From positions 279,453-343,452 of the forward strand of contig SIJG01000132.1 of NCBI GenBank assembly GCA_023374025.1: a DNA stretch of 64,000 nt, written 5' to 3'. Positions 50,390-59,786 of the stretch are shown piece by piece. Position numbers and translations under genes: made by a program. The notes beneath the pieces are model-generated. The model did not search any database and was not told the DNA's origin. It was given only the letters and a program-made list of their open reading frames with translations. Every line of letters begins with the position of its first letter. Positions within the stretch are counted from its first letter, which is position 1. Source of the DNA: Heterodera schachtii. Taxonomy: Eukaryota; Nematoda; Chromadorea; Rhabditida; Heteroderidae.

Positions 50390-52215
50390 AAACAATAAGC
50401 AGGAGCATTTATTACCATCTCTTTATTTTAATTTTATATCATTTATTTTAAATAAAATTTTATTATTCATTTTATTTGTCTTATTATTTTGGTAAATTTT
50501 ACAGTAACTTTTTTATTTTTATACCACTTCATAGTTAATATTTGTATTTAATTTTTATAATGTACAATTATTTTACTCAATTTTAAATATTTTTAGTTTT
50601 TTGCTTTTTTGATTTAATTGTCTTTAATTTAATTAATTATTTTTGCATTTTTTTATATGAATTATTTTTTATTTTGTTTTTTAAATTTTTTATAGTATTT
50701 GTTTTAAATGTTTTACATATTTTAAATTATTAATTTTGTATTAATTCTTTAATTGTTAAATATATCATAAGGTATGCGACTACATGTTGTTACTTTATTT
50801 TGTTTTTTGTAAACTTGATTTTTTTTTAATTTGGTATAACTCTCAACGGGATGAATAGTAGAAAGTTTAAATTTTTTTGGAAAATTATGTGAAAATTATT
50901 TAATATTTAATTAATTAACTAATATTTTATTAAAATAAGTAAATAGTGAGTTTAAAATTTTAATCAAAAGAAGTGATGTGAAAGATTTATTTAGATTATT
51001 TTAAAATTTTTTTTTGCAATTTGTTTGAAAACCCCATTTTGAAAATAGTAATGGATGTCCAGTGAAGCAAGGGTGTACGGTATACAAGTTATACTGTAAT
51101 TTTTATTAAAGATTACATTAATAATGTAAATTTTTATACTTAAAGTTTTTTAAATTTCTTAGATCTGATTTACATATTTGAATAAATTTATTGGTTTGTA
51201 AGTCTTCCCTTTACAGTGTCTTTATTTAGAGATATTTTGACAAAAATTAATAAAACTATTATTAAATTTTCTCTTGTTTTGTTTATTGATAATTTTATGT
51301 GATTGTTTGTTTATCTTTTTAAATTGTTTTTCCTCGCCAACTCAAGTTATAATACAAAATGGATTAAAAGCATTAAATGGTAGTCATTTTTTTAAATTTT
51401 TCATTTATTTTGTTTAAATTAATTAGAGGAAAAAATAAAAAAAGTTCTTTTTATTTGTTGTATTTGATTCTTATTTTAGTTAATTTAATATATCGGTTGA
51501 AAATTTATTAACTTTAGTTTACAAAAGAAAAAAAAATTATGACTTTATTAAATTATAAAAAATTTATCTTTTTATCATTGGTTTAGGTGGTGTTTAGTCT
51601 TTAAATTTTTATTTTTGGGTCTTAATTTGCTCATACAAATAACTTTAATTTTCGAAAAATTTGAAGTTTTTACGTCCGATTTATTTAGATAACTTCCCAT
51701 GTATCGTCAACATAACCATACCCTTTCCAGTTAATCATAATCTAATTTTTTAAAATTTTATTATTTTGAAATATTATATTTTCCCATTCTGTGTAGACTT
51801 ATATTGTTATTCTTTATTTTTATTTTAAAAAAGCTAAATTGTTATGATTTTAATCCAATTTTTCTTATATTTCTTTTGAATTGAAAGTTGTTTTATAAAA
51901 AAAAACTCAATTAAATTATATACAAATGAGAATAATTTAATTCTGAAATTTTTATAAAGAAAATGCGATTGAAAAATTTTAATTGGGATATTTTTGTTTA
52001 TATAACCTGCATTTCTAAAAGCCTTGATAAAGTTCCTCATAATTTACGTTTACATAATTATCAAAATAGTTTGTTTTAATAAAAATTGGATTTTGCAAAA
52101 AAAAAAATTTAAATAATGTTATTCTATTATTTATTTCTTTTTTCACGATTACATTTGTTATAATCCTTCTCTTGCTTCACTTGAGCGAAAACGTTTTTAA
52201 AAAAATAATTATTTA
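50390..52215. other. AT-rich, no gene supported
   Basis: An island at about 51045-51085 reads NGCPVKQGCTV on plus before GTATAC, with a weak acceptor. Otherwise featureless. Confidence 0.4.
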
Positions 52216-52223
52216 TTAATTAC

Positions 52224-52375
52224 TAGAGACCGGAATTTTAAATGGCCGGGACCTGGCCCGGGAGTTGGAAAATGGACCGGGATGGAATCCCGGGTCCGGG
52301 ATTCCCGGTTTTAGGGACTCCCGGTCCCATTTTTGAGCCGAAGCCCCACCGGGACCGGGACTTTTTCAAAATTTG
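52224..52375. mobile_element. Left end of a CCCGGG-family hAT-like element
   Basis: TAGAGACCGGAATTTT follows TTAATTAC, then CCGGGA/TCCCGG words are repeated for about 130 bp. No inverse right end was found before or after the element at 52790, so it is truncated. Confidence 0.55.
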
Positions 52376-52781
52376 TGGAAAGTTGATTAATAAAAGTTAA
52401 AAAATTTGGTAATCTTCTTAGCTTGGGAATAGGCCAAACAATGCAACGACCTTTTTTGTTTGTTTTCAAAGCACTTTTTTAGAACACGCTTTTTTCAAAA
52501 AACCTTTTGGCAATTAAGTGGGTGGGTCCGCTATTTTCTTATGTTTTTGAGTTATTATGAAGTAAACTAATATTACATGATAACGAATAAAATTCTATTT
52601 AAAAATTTGTGTTGTTTTTTTTGGGAAATTTATCTTAATTCAAATAATTGTTATGATGTTTCGATATGCCAAGTGGTAAGAAAACAAAAAATGTAACACA
52701 TAAAACTCGTGCAGGGAAAAATTTTAAACTTATTTTTTAAAAATTATTCAGCGCTATTATAAATATTTAAGACCACCTGTT

Positions 52782-53402
52782 GTAATTAATAGAGCTCGCA
52801 AAAAAAGGCACCAAAAATCGCGAAAAAGGCACTATAAAAGGCACCAAAAATTTGAAAAAAAGGCATGAAAAGGCCCGAAAATCCCAAAAAAGGCATGAAA
52901 AAAGGCATTTAAAATTTTTTTATTAAGGTTTTTATGGAGAAAAACACGTAAAACTTAACAAAAAAACTTAATTTTGGTCATTTAAATGATTGTTAAACAT
53001 TTTTACAATGTTTTTCTAATAAGGAAAATTTTTAAACCTAAAATTTTTTATTAAGAAAAAAAATGAAATTTTGCGATCAATTTTTGAAAAAAAAAATTTC
53101 AATTCTTAGGGGTGTATTTTCTGAAAATTTTTTCGGGTCATTTCTTAGGGTGTATTTTCCCGATTTTATTGCATTTTTAATGGAATTTTTCGGGAAAAAA
53201 CGCAAAAAAAGGCACCAAAACGGCAAAAGGCCAAAAAAGGCATTTAAGGCACGAAAATCCCGAAAAAGGCAAAAAAAGGCATAATAAAAGTCAACATAGA
53301 AGCCTCAAACCAAGTGGAAAATGCGTTATTTATGCTTAATATATCGAAACTAGCGCGCAGAAAAAAAGGCATATCCATCAAAATGCGAGCTCTAGTAATT
53401 AA
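52782..53402. mobile_element. hAT-type non-autonomous element (AAAGGCA family), complete
   Basis: The element runs 52790-53394 (605 bp) with ends TAGAGCTCGCA and TGCGAGCTCTA. GTAATTAA flanks both sides (52782-52789 and 53395-53402). AAAAGGCA words repeat inside both ends. The first nine terminal bases match the CCTGGA element but the subterminal word is different. No GC hairpin and no transposase are present; the frame at 53063-53284 translates repeats. Confidence 0.92.
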
Positions 53403-53460
53403 AAAATAAATTAAACTTGAATAAATAATATTTGTGTAATGTATTAGAAGAATTTTTATT

Positions 53461-53886
53461 CAAAGGCGAAGTCCGAAGCTCGAAGCCCAAAAAGCGAAGT
53501 TTTCGAAGCCGAAGTTTTTTTTAATTTTTTTTAATTCCAAAAATTTTTTCATCACAAAATATCGGTTAAACATCAAATTTAATCATTTACAGAACGGCTA
53601 GAGATCAACCAACCCCTTTCGATAAAATAAATATAATGAACTTTTTGATCAATATATTTTGAAAATTTTTATAATTCTTAGAGTATTACGGTTTTTGACT
53701 TAATTTTAAAGTGAAATGGAACTTTTGCGTGCCGGCGGTGCCGATAGGCGCCGCCAGGAAAATTTTTTTAAATTTGAGTGCAATTTGTTCACAGATTTTG
53801 TTCGAAAATTAATATTGAATTTCCGTCAAAAAGGACAAATAAAAATAACTGTCCAGCAGAAGTTTTACCGAATAACCCAAAAACTT
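53461..53886. mobile_element. Partial element with GAAGC repeats and GC hairpin
   Basis: CAAAGGCGAAG starts a block of CGAAG/GAAGCC repeats (53461-53512). The GC hairpin lies at 53734-53755 followed by GGAAAATTTTTTT and GAGTGCAATTTGTTCACAGA, matching the context of other hairpin copies. A fold-back element is inserted at 53895. No right end was found. Confidence 0.5.
53734..53755. repeat. GC hairpin module, copy 8
   Basis: GGCGGTGCC, GATA, GGCGCCGCC: a stem with a single T opposite G. This is the cleanest copy. Confidence 0.85.
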
Positions 53887-55115
53887 AATTCAAAGGTGCT
53901 GAGTCGTTATATAAAAACCATCAATAAGGGCGTTATATAAAAAACCATCAAATGGAAATTTGCAACAAAAAATTGCCCATAAATTTTGTCTAAGTCTACC
54001 AAAATAGACATTCTTGGTAAGGTTCGATAGCCCTAACATTTCTCTATTGGCTCATCTAAATTTTCGAAAATTTGGCCAAGTTTGAGCAAAGTTATGGCCA
54101 AAAGTACCCAAAGCACCGGGTTTTCATACTTTTTTGGCCATAACTTATTTTAAAGCTAATGAAATTTTATGAAATTTTGCAGGCTAATAGAGGACTCTTA
54201 GTGCTATTGAATTATATCAAGATTTATCAATTTTGTTCATTCTAAGAATGTTTTGATCAGAATTTTTGATGATCAAAATAATTTTATTTTTAATTAAAAA
54301 ACTTCTGTTAGAAATTATTTTTATTTTTTACTTTCTTGCTATCATTCGATAGCCCTAAGAGTCCTCTATTAGCCTGCATAATTTCAAAAAATTTCATTAG
54401 GTTTAAACCAAGGCTTCGATATGTGAGGATTTTTCCTCATTTTGTGGTCTTTTAGAGGGTCAAGGAGGAATTTTTGGAAAATGAGGATTTGCGGATTTTT
54501 GTGGTCTTTTGAGAAATTTGAGGATTTTTGTGGTCTTTTGATAAAAAAGTTACAAAAACGCATGATTTTTTGAAAAATTAAGTATATTTGGCAAAATGTT
54601 CGAATGCAACTTCGATTTTTCGTGCTCAGACTTCCATAAAATGCTTATAAATGACAAGAAATTGATGAATTTGATTGTTTCAAACGAAAAATATGACAGT
54701 TAACTAATTTTGTTCGCAATTTATGATGTTTAAAAAAATGAGGAATTTTCATGCCAAATGAGGATTTTTTTGAGATATTTTAATGGCAAATGAGGATTTT
54801 TTATAGCTGAAATGAGGATTTTAAAAATTTTGAGATCGAAGCCCTGGTTTAAACTGAGTTATGGCCAAAAATGTGTGAAAACCCGGTTCCTTGGGTACTT
54901 TCGGCCATAACTTTGCTCAAGCTTGGCCAAATTTTTTGCAATTTAGGTGAGCTAATAGAGAAATGTTAGGGCTATCGAACCATACCAAGAATGTCTAATT
55001 TGGTTGACATTGACAAAAGTTATGGGCACTTTTTTGTTGCAAATTTCCATTTGATGGTTTTTTATATAACGCCCATATTGATGGTTTTTATATAACGACA
55101 TAGCACCAATTCAAA
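53887..55115. mobile_element. Fold-back element, GGTGCT family, with nested insertion
   Basis: The element runs 53895-55107, left end GGTGCTGAGTCGTTATATAA and right end the near inverse TTATATAACGACATAGCACC. AATTCAAA flanks both ends (53887-53894, 55108-55115). The arms are several hundred bp long and include GGCGTTATATAAAAAACCAT, GCCATAACTT and GCAGGCTAATAGAGGACTCT on the left with inverses on the right. No coding capacity. A 438-bp hAT element is inserted in the right arm. A transcript would fold into a long hairpin. Confidence 0.9.
54401..54854. mobile_element. hAT-type element (GAGGATTTT family), complete, nested
   Basis: The element runs 54409-54846 (438 bp), ends CAAGGCTTCGAT and ATCGAAGCCCTG. 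The target duplication GTTTAAAC is perfect on both sides (54401-54408, 54847-54854) and is itself palindromic. GAGGATTTTT words recur inside both ends. A solo end of the same family is at 28429. Confidence 0.92.
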
Positions 55116-55354
55116 TTGCCGAATTTTTCTAAAAATTCAAAAAAGTTGCATAAAGCTCAAATTTTTTAAATAAAGAAAACTTTTTTCTCTTAATACATAA
55201 TTTTACAAAAAACTATAATTTTTTCAAATCACAAATTGGTGCTTTTTTCAGCAAAATCTGTCACAAATCAGTATATTTTCAAAAAAATCCTTATTAATTT
55301 TTACTTTTAATTGTTATTTTTTATAACCTATTTAATATTTAGGGTAAGCATTCA

Positions 55355-55579
55355 TTAAAATATGTGCATCATAAATTTAACTTTATAAAGTGCTTTTTTT
55401 AATTTTATTTTTTTAAATCTTTGAAAATAATGTAGTAAATCCTCCTGAGATGTACCACTCCATGTAATCCCATAATTATTCTTTATTTGTATTGGTAAAT
55501 TTTTATTTATCTCATAAAATTCAGATTTCCTTAATTTATTGATATTCCAAATAGATACATTTAAATTTTGATTTTTAGA
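55355..55579 (-). CDS. Coding-like frame of 74 codons, unknown protein
   Basis: An uninterrupted minus-strand frame without an early ATG. It reads SIWNINKLRKSEFYEINKNL, then PIQIKNNYGITWSGTSQEDL and LHYFQRFKKIK, and ends MMHIF and TAA. The composition (Trp, Gly, Glu, Asp) is protein-like despite high AT. It is probably an internal or terminal exon, or a remnant, of a larger gene. The YGI-x-W string loosely resembles the end of some reverse transcriptases and also looks compatible with a C-terminal part of the F-box-like family at 57130; neither is firm. No clear acceptor was found. Confidence 0.5.
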   Translation of the reverse strand, partial: SKNQNLNVSIWNINKLRKSEFYEINKNLPIQIKNNYGITWSGTSQEDLLHYFQRFKKIKLKKALYKVKFMMHIF

Positions 55580-55781
55580 TTATATTACTTTAATTTTGTT
55601 AATACCATTATTTTAATGAAAATTATTTTTTGTTTAATTTTATTCTTTCTAAATTTTATCTTTATAATAATTAATTTATTGTATAATCAATATCGTATTT
55701 ATTTTGTATTATTCCGACTTAAAATCGATTTGAACATTCTTTCTTTTAATACTATGTTTTTATTTTGATTTTTAATTTCAG

Positions 55782-56001
55782 GTGTTGATCCTCAATTTTC
55801 ACTTTTTGATATAGCAATTGTTAGTTTGTCGCTATGATTGCAATTTTATTTTCTTGCTGAATAGTCCAGGGTCGTGGCATCACTTTTTCGCTTTCGTTGG
55901 CTGAAAAATTCATAGCTGCCGGTGGGAAGGGTAGACATTTTGGTTCGCATTTAGAGTTATTATCGGTTTTAGGCATGTCGATGAAGCCCGAAATTGATTG
56001 A
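55782..56001 (+). CDS. Candidate two-exon 3' end of a gene of unknown function
   Basis: Exon 55782-55819 follows TTTTTAATTTCAG and reads VDPQFSLFDIAI. A 50-nt intron GTTAGT..TAGTCCAG leads to 55870-56001, which reads GRGITFSLSLAEKFIAAGGK, GRHFGSHLELLSVLGMSMKP, EID and TGA. The junction is phase 0 and the intron is of typical nematode size. The second exon favours G at codon position one. The minus strand is also open for 60 codons over 55821-56004 (DMPKTDNNSKCEPKCLPFPP), so the strand is not proven. No family is recognised; upstream exons are not identified. Confidence 0.5.
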
Positions 56002-56139
56002 ATTCTTATTAGATCAAAAATTCATCTCCAAAAATATTTATTTATTTTCTTGACAAGAATTTTGATTTAAAAAATTGTCTATTTATCTCAATATGTATTT
56101 TGGCTTGATTTTGTTGCTTTTTGGATAAAAATTGTTATA

Positions 56140-57125
56140 TTATACCCTAAATCTTGAACATTTTGGCACCTATTTTCCCATTTTAGCACCTATTTTTGAG
56201 AGTTTAGAACCTAAAAACTAACTATTTTTGAAGCTGTGCACAAAAAATATCATCACTTGTCATAATGGCGTCAGCGGCAATAACAAAACAAACAACAAAC
56301 AAATTCTTTTTTATAGGCTTAGTTAATCAAATCTTTGGTCGATACTTTATTTTTATACTAAAATTTTACATTATATGAAATGAAAAAATTTTTAAATTCA
56401 TTTTAATATTTCCTCTTCTTGAAACATTTTACCTATTATTTATGATATTTATTTTATTATGCCTGTAAAATATTTACAATAATGTAAAAAATTCATTTTT
56501 TTGGTTTTTTTTGTTTTTGTAAAAATTTACTTGTATATGTTAATAATTCATATTTATTAAACTTTTCATTTTTTATAGTCACTATTTGATTCGCAAGGCT
56601 ATTTCATAAAATTTTTTCATTTAAATTATTTTGTCTTCTCGAATGACTTCGTTTTGAATATGATTAAGTAAATTTTTTATAACTTAAGCGGTTGTAGATT
56701 TTTTAAATCTGTTCATATTTTTTCAAAATGTGAAAATTTTTTTAAATTAATCTACTTTCTCTTCATTAATTGAAAGATGACAAAAATGAATTTCGCATTA
56801 AAAGGTTAACAATATGATAATTGATTATTTATTTAATGCTTAAAAAATATTTCTTTTTAATCATAGCGACTTTTAAAAATATGTTACAACGTGTAAAAAA
56901 TTATTCAAATGATTGATTTATTTTTCCGTTTAGTAAAAAAATTTTCCTTTGAGTTGCCGACAATTTTAAAAATTTACAAACAAAATTAAAATGATTGATT
57001 ACCATGTGCTATAATTATTCCTTTGAACTTTGATACTCGAATTTTTGTAATTTTTATCGGACTAAAATATAAAAGCTTTTATCATTTAATATTCTTTGAA
57101 TTTTGTTTGATTTACTCAATTTGAA
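56140..57125. other. AT-rich; weak element trace
   Basis: GGCACCTATTTTCCC and TAGCACCTATTTTTG repeats at 56165-56215 may be a decayed element end. Otherwise no feature is seen. Confidence 0.35.
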
Positions 57126-57129
57126 GGTT

Positions 57130-57471
57130 CTAAAAGCGAATTTTGTTGGGCATCGGATATTTTGGCAATGGAAAATGCACAGTTTTGTTGCGACCAATCA
57201 ATACGGATAATTTTGCATTTGTTCTCATCTTGTCAATTCTGATGATTCTCCATATTGTAAGTTCGGCTTTTCCATCAAAATGTTTGTCCACCAAAACTTC
57301 GAAACGAGGCGAAAGAATTGCCAATTTGAGGCCGAGTTGGGGACGGTCAAAATGCGGGAAAATGTCCATCCAAAGATCGCTACAAATCCAACTGAAATGC
57401 GTGGAAAATTAATTAATAGTATAAGTATTAGAAATTTGAAAGAAATTTCCTTACCGTCTGTTCGTTTTCAT
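57130..57471 (-). pseudogene. F-box-like nematode-family gene, truncated by a stop
   Basis: Two exons on the minus strand: 57455-57471 (ATG AAA ACG AAC AGA CG) and 57391-57130. The 63-nt intron runs GTAAGG..GCATTTCAG and the split codon CG|T joins correctly. The product is 92 aa. Residues 7-36 (ICSDLWMDIFPHFDRPQLGL, KLAILSPRFE) fit an F-box-like helix pattern, followed by VLVDKHFDGKAELTIWRIIR and FPLPKYPMPNKIRF. From memory this motif order belongs to large families in cyst nematodes whose members continue well beyond KIRF. Here TAG follows directly, then NLQIE in frame and another stop, as expected of Lys- and Tyr-codon nonsense mutations. It is thus probably a recent pseudogene or a short variant. 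F-box proteins normally link substrates to SCF ubiquitin ligases. An in-frame TAA lies upstream of the ATG. Confidence 0.65.
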
Positions 57472-57637
57472 GGCCACACGACAGGAACAATTCGCTGTTT
57501 TCCAAATGATGTCACAAATGAGCAAAATGCTTTAAAAAAAACTAATAATTTAGCCTAAAGAATTCAAAATTCAAATTCGTTCTGTTGCAATTTATTTGTG
57601 TAAAAAAAATTTTTTTGTTTCTACTAAGTTCTTGACC

Positions 57638-58283
57638 AATTACGGTGCAAATTTGTATCAAAAATTGGCACAATTCGATAAATTTTCCAGCGAAGGTTTT
57701 TTGTATGAACTTTTTTGACATTTGCTTTTCAACTTTTCATCATTTTACAGCTAGAAAGCTTTTTTCAGGCGTGTCCAGACATTGCGCCACGGACATTACG
57801 TCTCGGACATTTGAGCCCCAGACATTGCGCCTATATCCAAAATCAAATTCAAACTAAAATTTTTTCAAGTCTTGATTGCCAAAGCAGCATTAAAATTATG
57901 AAAACACATTTTATAATTGATTAGGAGCATTAATTCTCCTGTTTGAATTATGATGGTTTTTTCAAAAATTTACTGATTTTCGAATTATCAGACACAATCA
58001 CTTTTTGTCGCTTATTTATAGCTGTTTAGACTTTCAGGGATTGAAAAAATTTTTAAATTTGAACCCGATTTTGTACATAGACGCAAATGTCCGAAACGTA
58101 ATGTCCGGGGCGCAATGTCTGGGCACGCGTGAAAAAAGCTTTCGAATTGTGAAAAGATGAAAAGCAAATGTCAAAAAAGTACAAACAAAAAAATTCTTCA
58201 TTCCTTTTTTTCGTCCTTTGGCCTTTCGCTGAAAAATTTGGCGAATTGTGCCAATTTTTGATACAAATTGGCATCGTAATTGG
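57638..58283. mobile_element. Fold-back element flanking the HTH gene, left
   Basis: Inverted arms: TTACGGTGCAAATTTGTATC then AAAAATTGGCACAATTCG on the left, with the inverse at 58242-58280. Inner arm parts with AAGCTTTTTTCA and about four GACATT(A/G)CG-type repeats spaced about 14 bp also appear inverted (57775-57830 and 58080-58135). The short central region is shared in the same order with the element at 59787. Frames across it on both strands are repeat translations. No target duplication was identified. Confidence 0.75.
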
Positions 58284-58916
58284 ATAAACGTACTAATTAG
58301 CATCTCGATTATATGGGCTAAGAGAAGATTGCTCAAGCAAACTTGTAGAAATATTTGCAATTTTCTAAACAATCACTTTCGGATTTTCTTTTACATATTT
58401 TCCAAAAAAAAATAATTAATTAATTTCCTTTTTTAATCACTATAGTAGGAAAAATTTATTTAATATAAAAAAAAATTCTTTTTGCCTATTAGTTTAGGCT
58501 TACATTTTAAAAGTTTATCGAACTTAGCTCTTTCTAAATTAGAAAAACCGCAACAAATTTCATAGGTATATTCCCCTTTACAGGACTAACTTAACCTGAA
58601 AATATTTCAACGCTTATTGGTTAAAACCGGTAAAAATATATTATTTAATCAAACCATTGCCGGAATTTAAAAAAACACTAATTTTTTCCTTTAGTCATAA
58701 ATAGAGTAGAATAAATTTAATTATTATTAAATATTCATTATTAATAAATTAATTTTCTTTTAAATAAATGTGATCAGTAGGGAAGAAAATCAGCTTATTT
58801 TTCTAATGATTGGATTTTTATTCGGAAATTCAGTAGAATTGAGCATTTTCATGTGAATAAAAAGGCTCTTAATAGACTAAGATTAATAATTTGGATTTTA
58901 TTTAAGAAAAAAACAT

Positions 58917-58924
58917 TATATAAA
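58917..58924 (+). promoter_or_regulatory. TATA-like box before the HTH gene
   Basis: TATATAAA lies about 30 bases upstream of the ATG at 58954. AT-rich sequence makes chance occurrence likely. Confidence 0.2.
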
Positions 58925-58953
58925 TTCATATTTGGGAATATAATCCCGGAAAA

Positions 58954-59640
58954 ATGCAAATATTACTATTATTCTGTTTGATTTTAAGTATGCTTGCCCT
59001 AATTAGGCAAATTAAATCAGAAAATAAAAAACTTCAACAAAAGTCGTTTGATGAAATATTTGGAGAAAAATGGGAAGAAAATGCGCAAATTGAACAGAAG
59101 AAACGGGAAATAATAAGAAAATATAATAAAATAAAAGAGAAAATTAAGCAAAAAGGAAGAACATTCTCAACAAATGAATGGAGAAAAATTAATACGAGAA
59201 TAGCGAAAAGTTTGGGCACAAATGGTAATTATATTCAAAAATGGATTAAAGAATTTGGTCTCCAAAAACAAATACATAAAAGCTACAAATCAAAAACGGA
59301 TGAAGAAAAACTCGAAATTGTGCAAAAATTCATTGAAATGGCAAATGAATTTAAACAAAAAAGAAAATATTCGCCAAAAGAATGGCAACAAAATTATGTC
59401 GAAATTTGTAAGAAAATAGGAGTTTGCCATTTCGTAATTAATAAATGGAAAAAACAATTTGGGATTAGCCTTAAAAGAATAACAGTGCAAGAAAAAATGG
59501 AAAAAATGAAAAAATATTGGCAAATAAAAAAAGAAAACCCAAAAATTAGTGACAAGAAAATTGCTGAAATGATAAATACTTCGGCACAAAACATTCAAAG
59601 ATGGAAAGTCAAACTTGGAGAAGAAGCCATTCAATTTTAG
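58954..59640 (+). CDS. Putative secreted protein with three helix-turn-helix-like repeats
   Basis: An intronless frame of 228 codons, exceptional in DNA this AT-rich. Residues 1-22 (MQILLLFCLILSMLALIRQI..) look like a signal peptide or signal anchor. The rest is strongly charged and Lys-rich. Three repeats follow, each ending in an Ile-x-x-Trp-Lys/Ile recognition-helix-like motif: about 51-103 (IAKSLGTNGNYIQKWIKEFG), about 120-171 (ICKKIGVCHFVINKWKKQFG) and about 182-222 (IAEMINTSAQNIQRWKVKLG). This is the pattern of homeodomain-like or Psq/transposase-type HTH DNA-binding units. Trp97, Trp165 and Trp217 align. A signal peptide with DNA-binding-like repeats and basic character is what one would expect of a nematode effector acting in a host nucleus, or of a domesticated transposase domain; both are inference. 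Two related fold-back elements flank it. The chosen ATG is the first in frame; a second Met is at residue 13. Confidence 0.75.
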   Translation: MQILLLFCLILSMLALIRQIKSENKKLQQKSFDEIFGEKWEENAQIEQKKREIIRKYNKIKEKIKQKGRTFSTNEWRKINTRIAKSLGTNGNYIQKWIKEFGLQKQIHKSYKSKTDEEKLEIVQKFIEMANEFKQKRKYSPKEWQQNYVEICKKIGVCHFVINKWKKQFGISLKRITVQEKMEKMKKYWQIKKENPKISDKKIAEMINTSAQNIQRWKVKLGEEAIQF

Positions 59641-59786
59641 AAGACAATTGAAGTTTTATGAAAAAATTACTAAACAAATTTTCCAGAAAATTTCATTGAT
59701 TGACAAATTTTATTTGAATTAATTTTGTTGCATTCATTTTTAAATTTGCGTTATACTTTTTTTTGTTTCTACTAAGTTTTTTGACA

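Noticed and set aside
57638..58372. Frames of 60-112 aa on both strands in the left fold-back
   Set aside because: They follow the inverted arms and recur at 60048-60242 with changes; the sequence behaves as a fold-back repeat, not a gene.
59034..59634. Antisense frames of 61, 66 and 114 aa under the HTH gene
   Set aside because: Phe-rich shadows of a Lys-rich coding strand.
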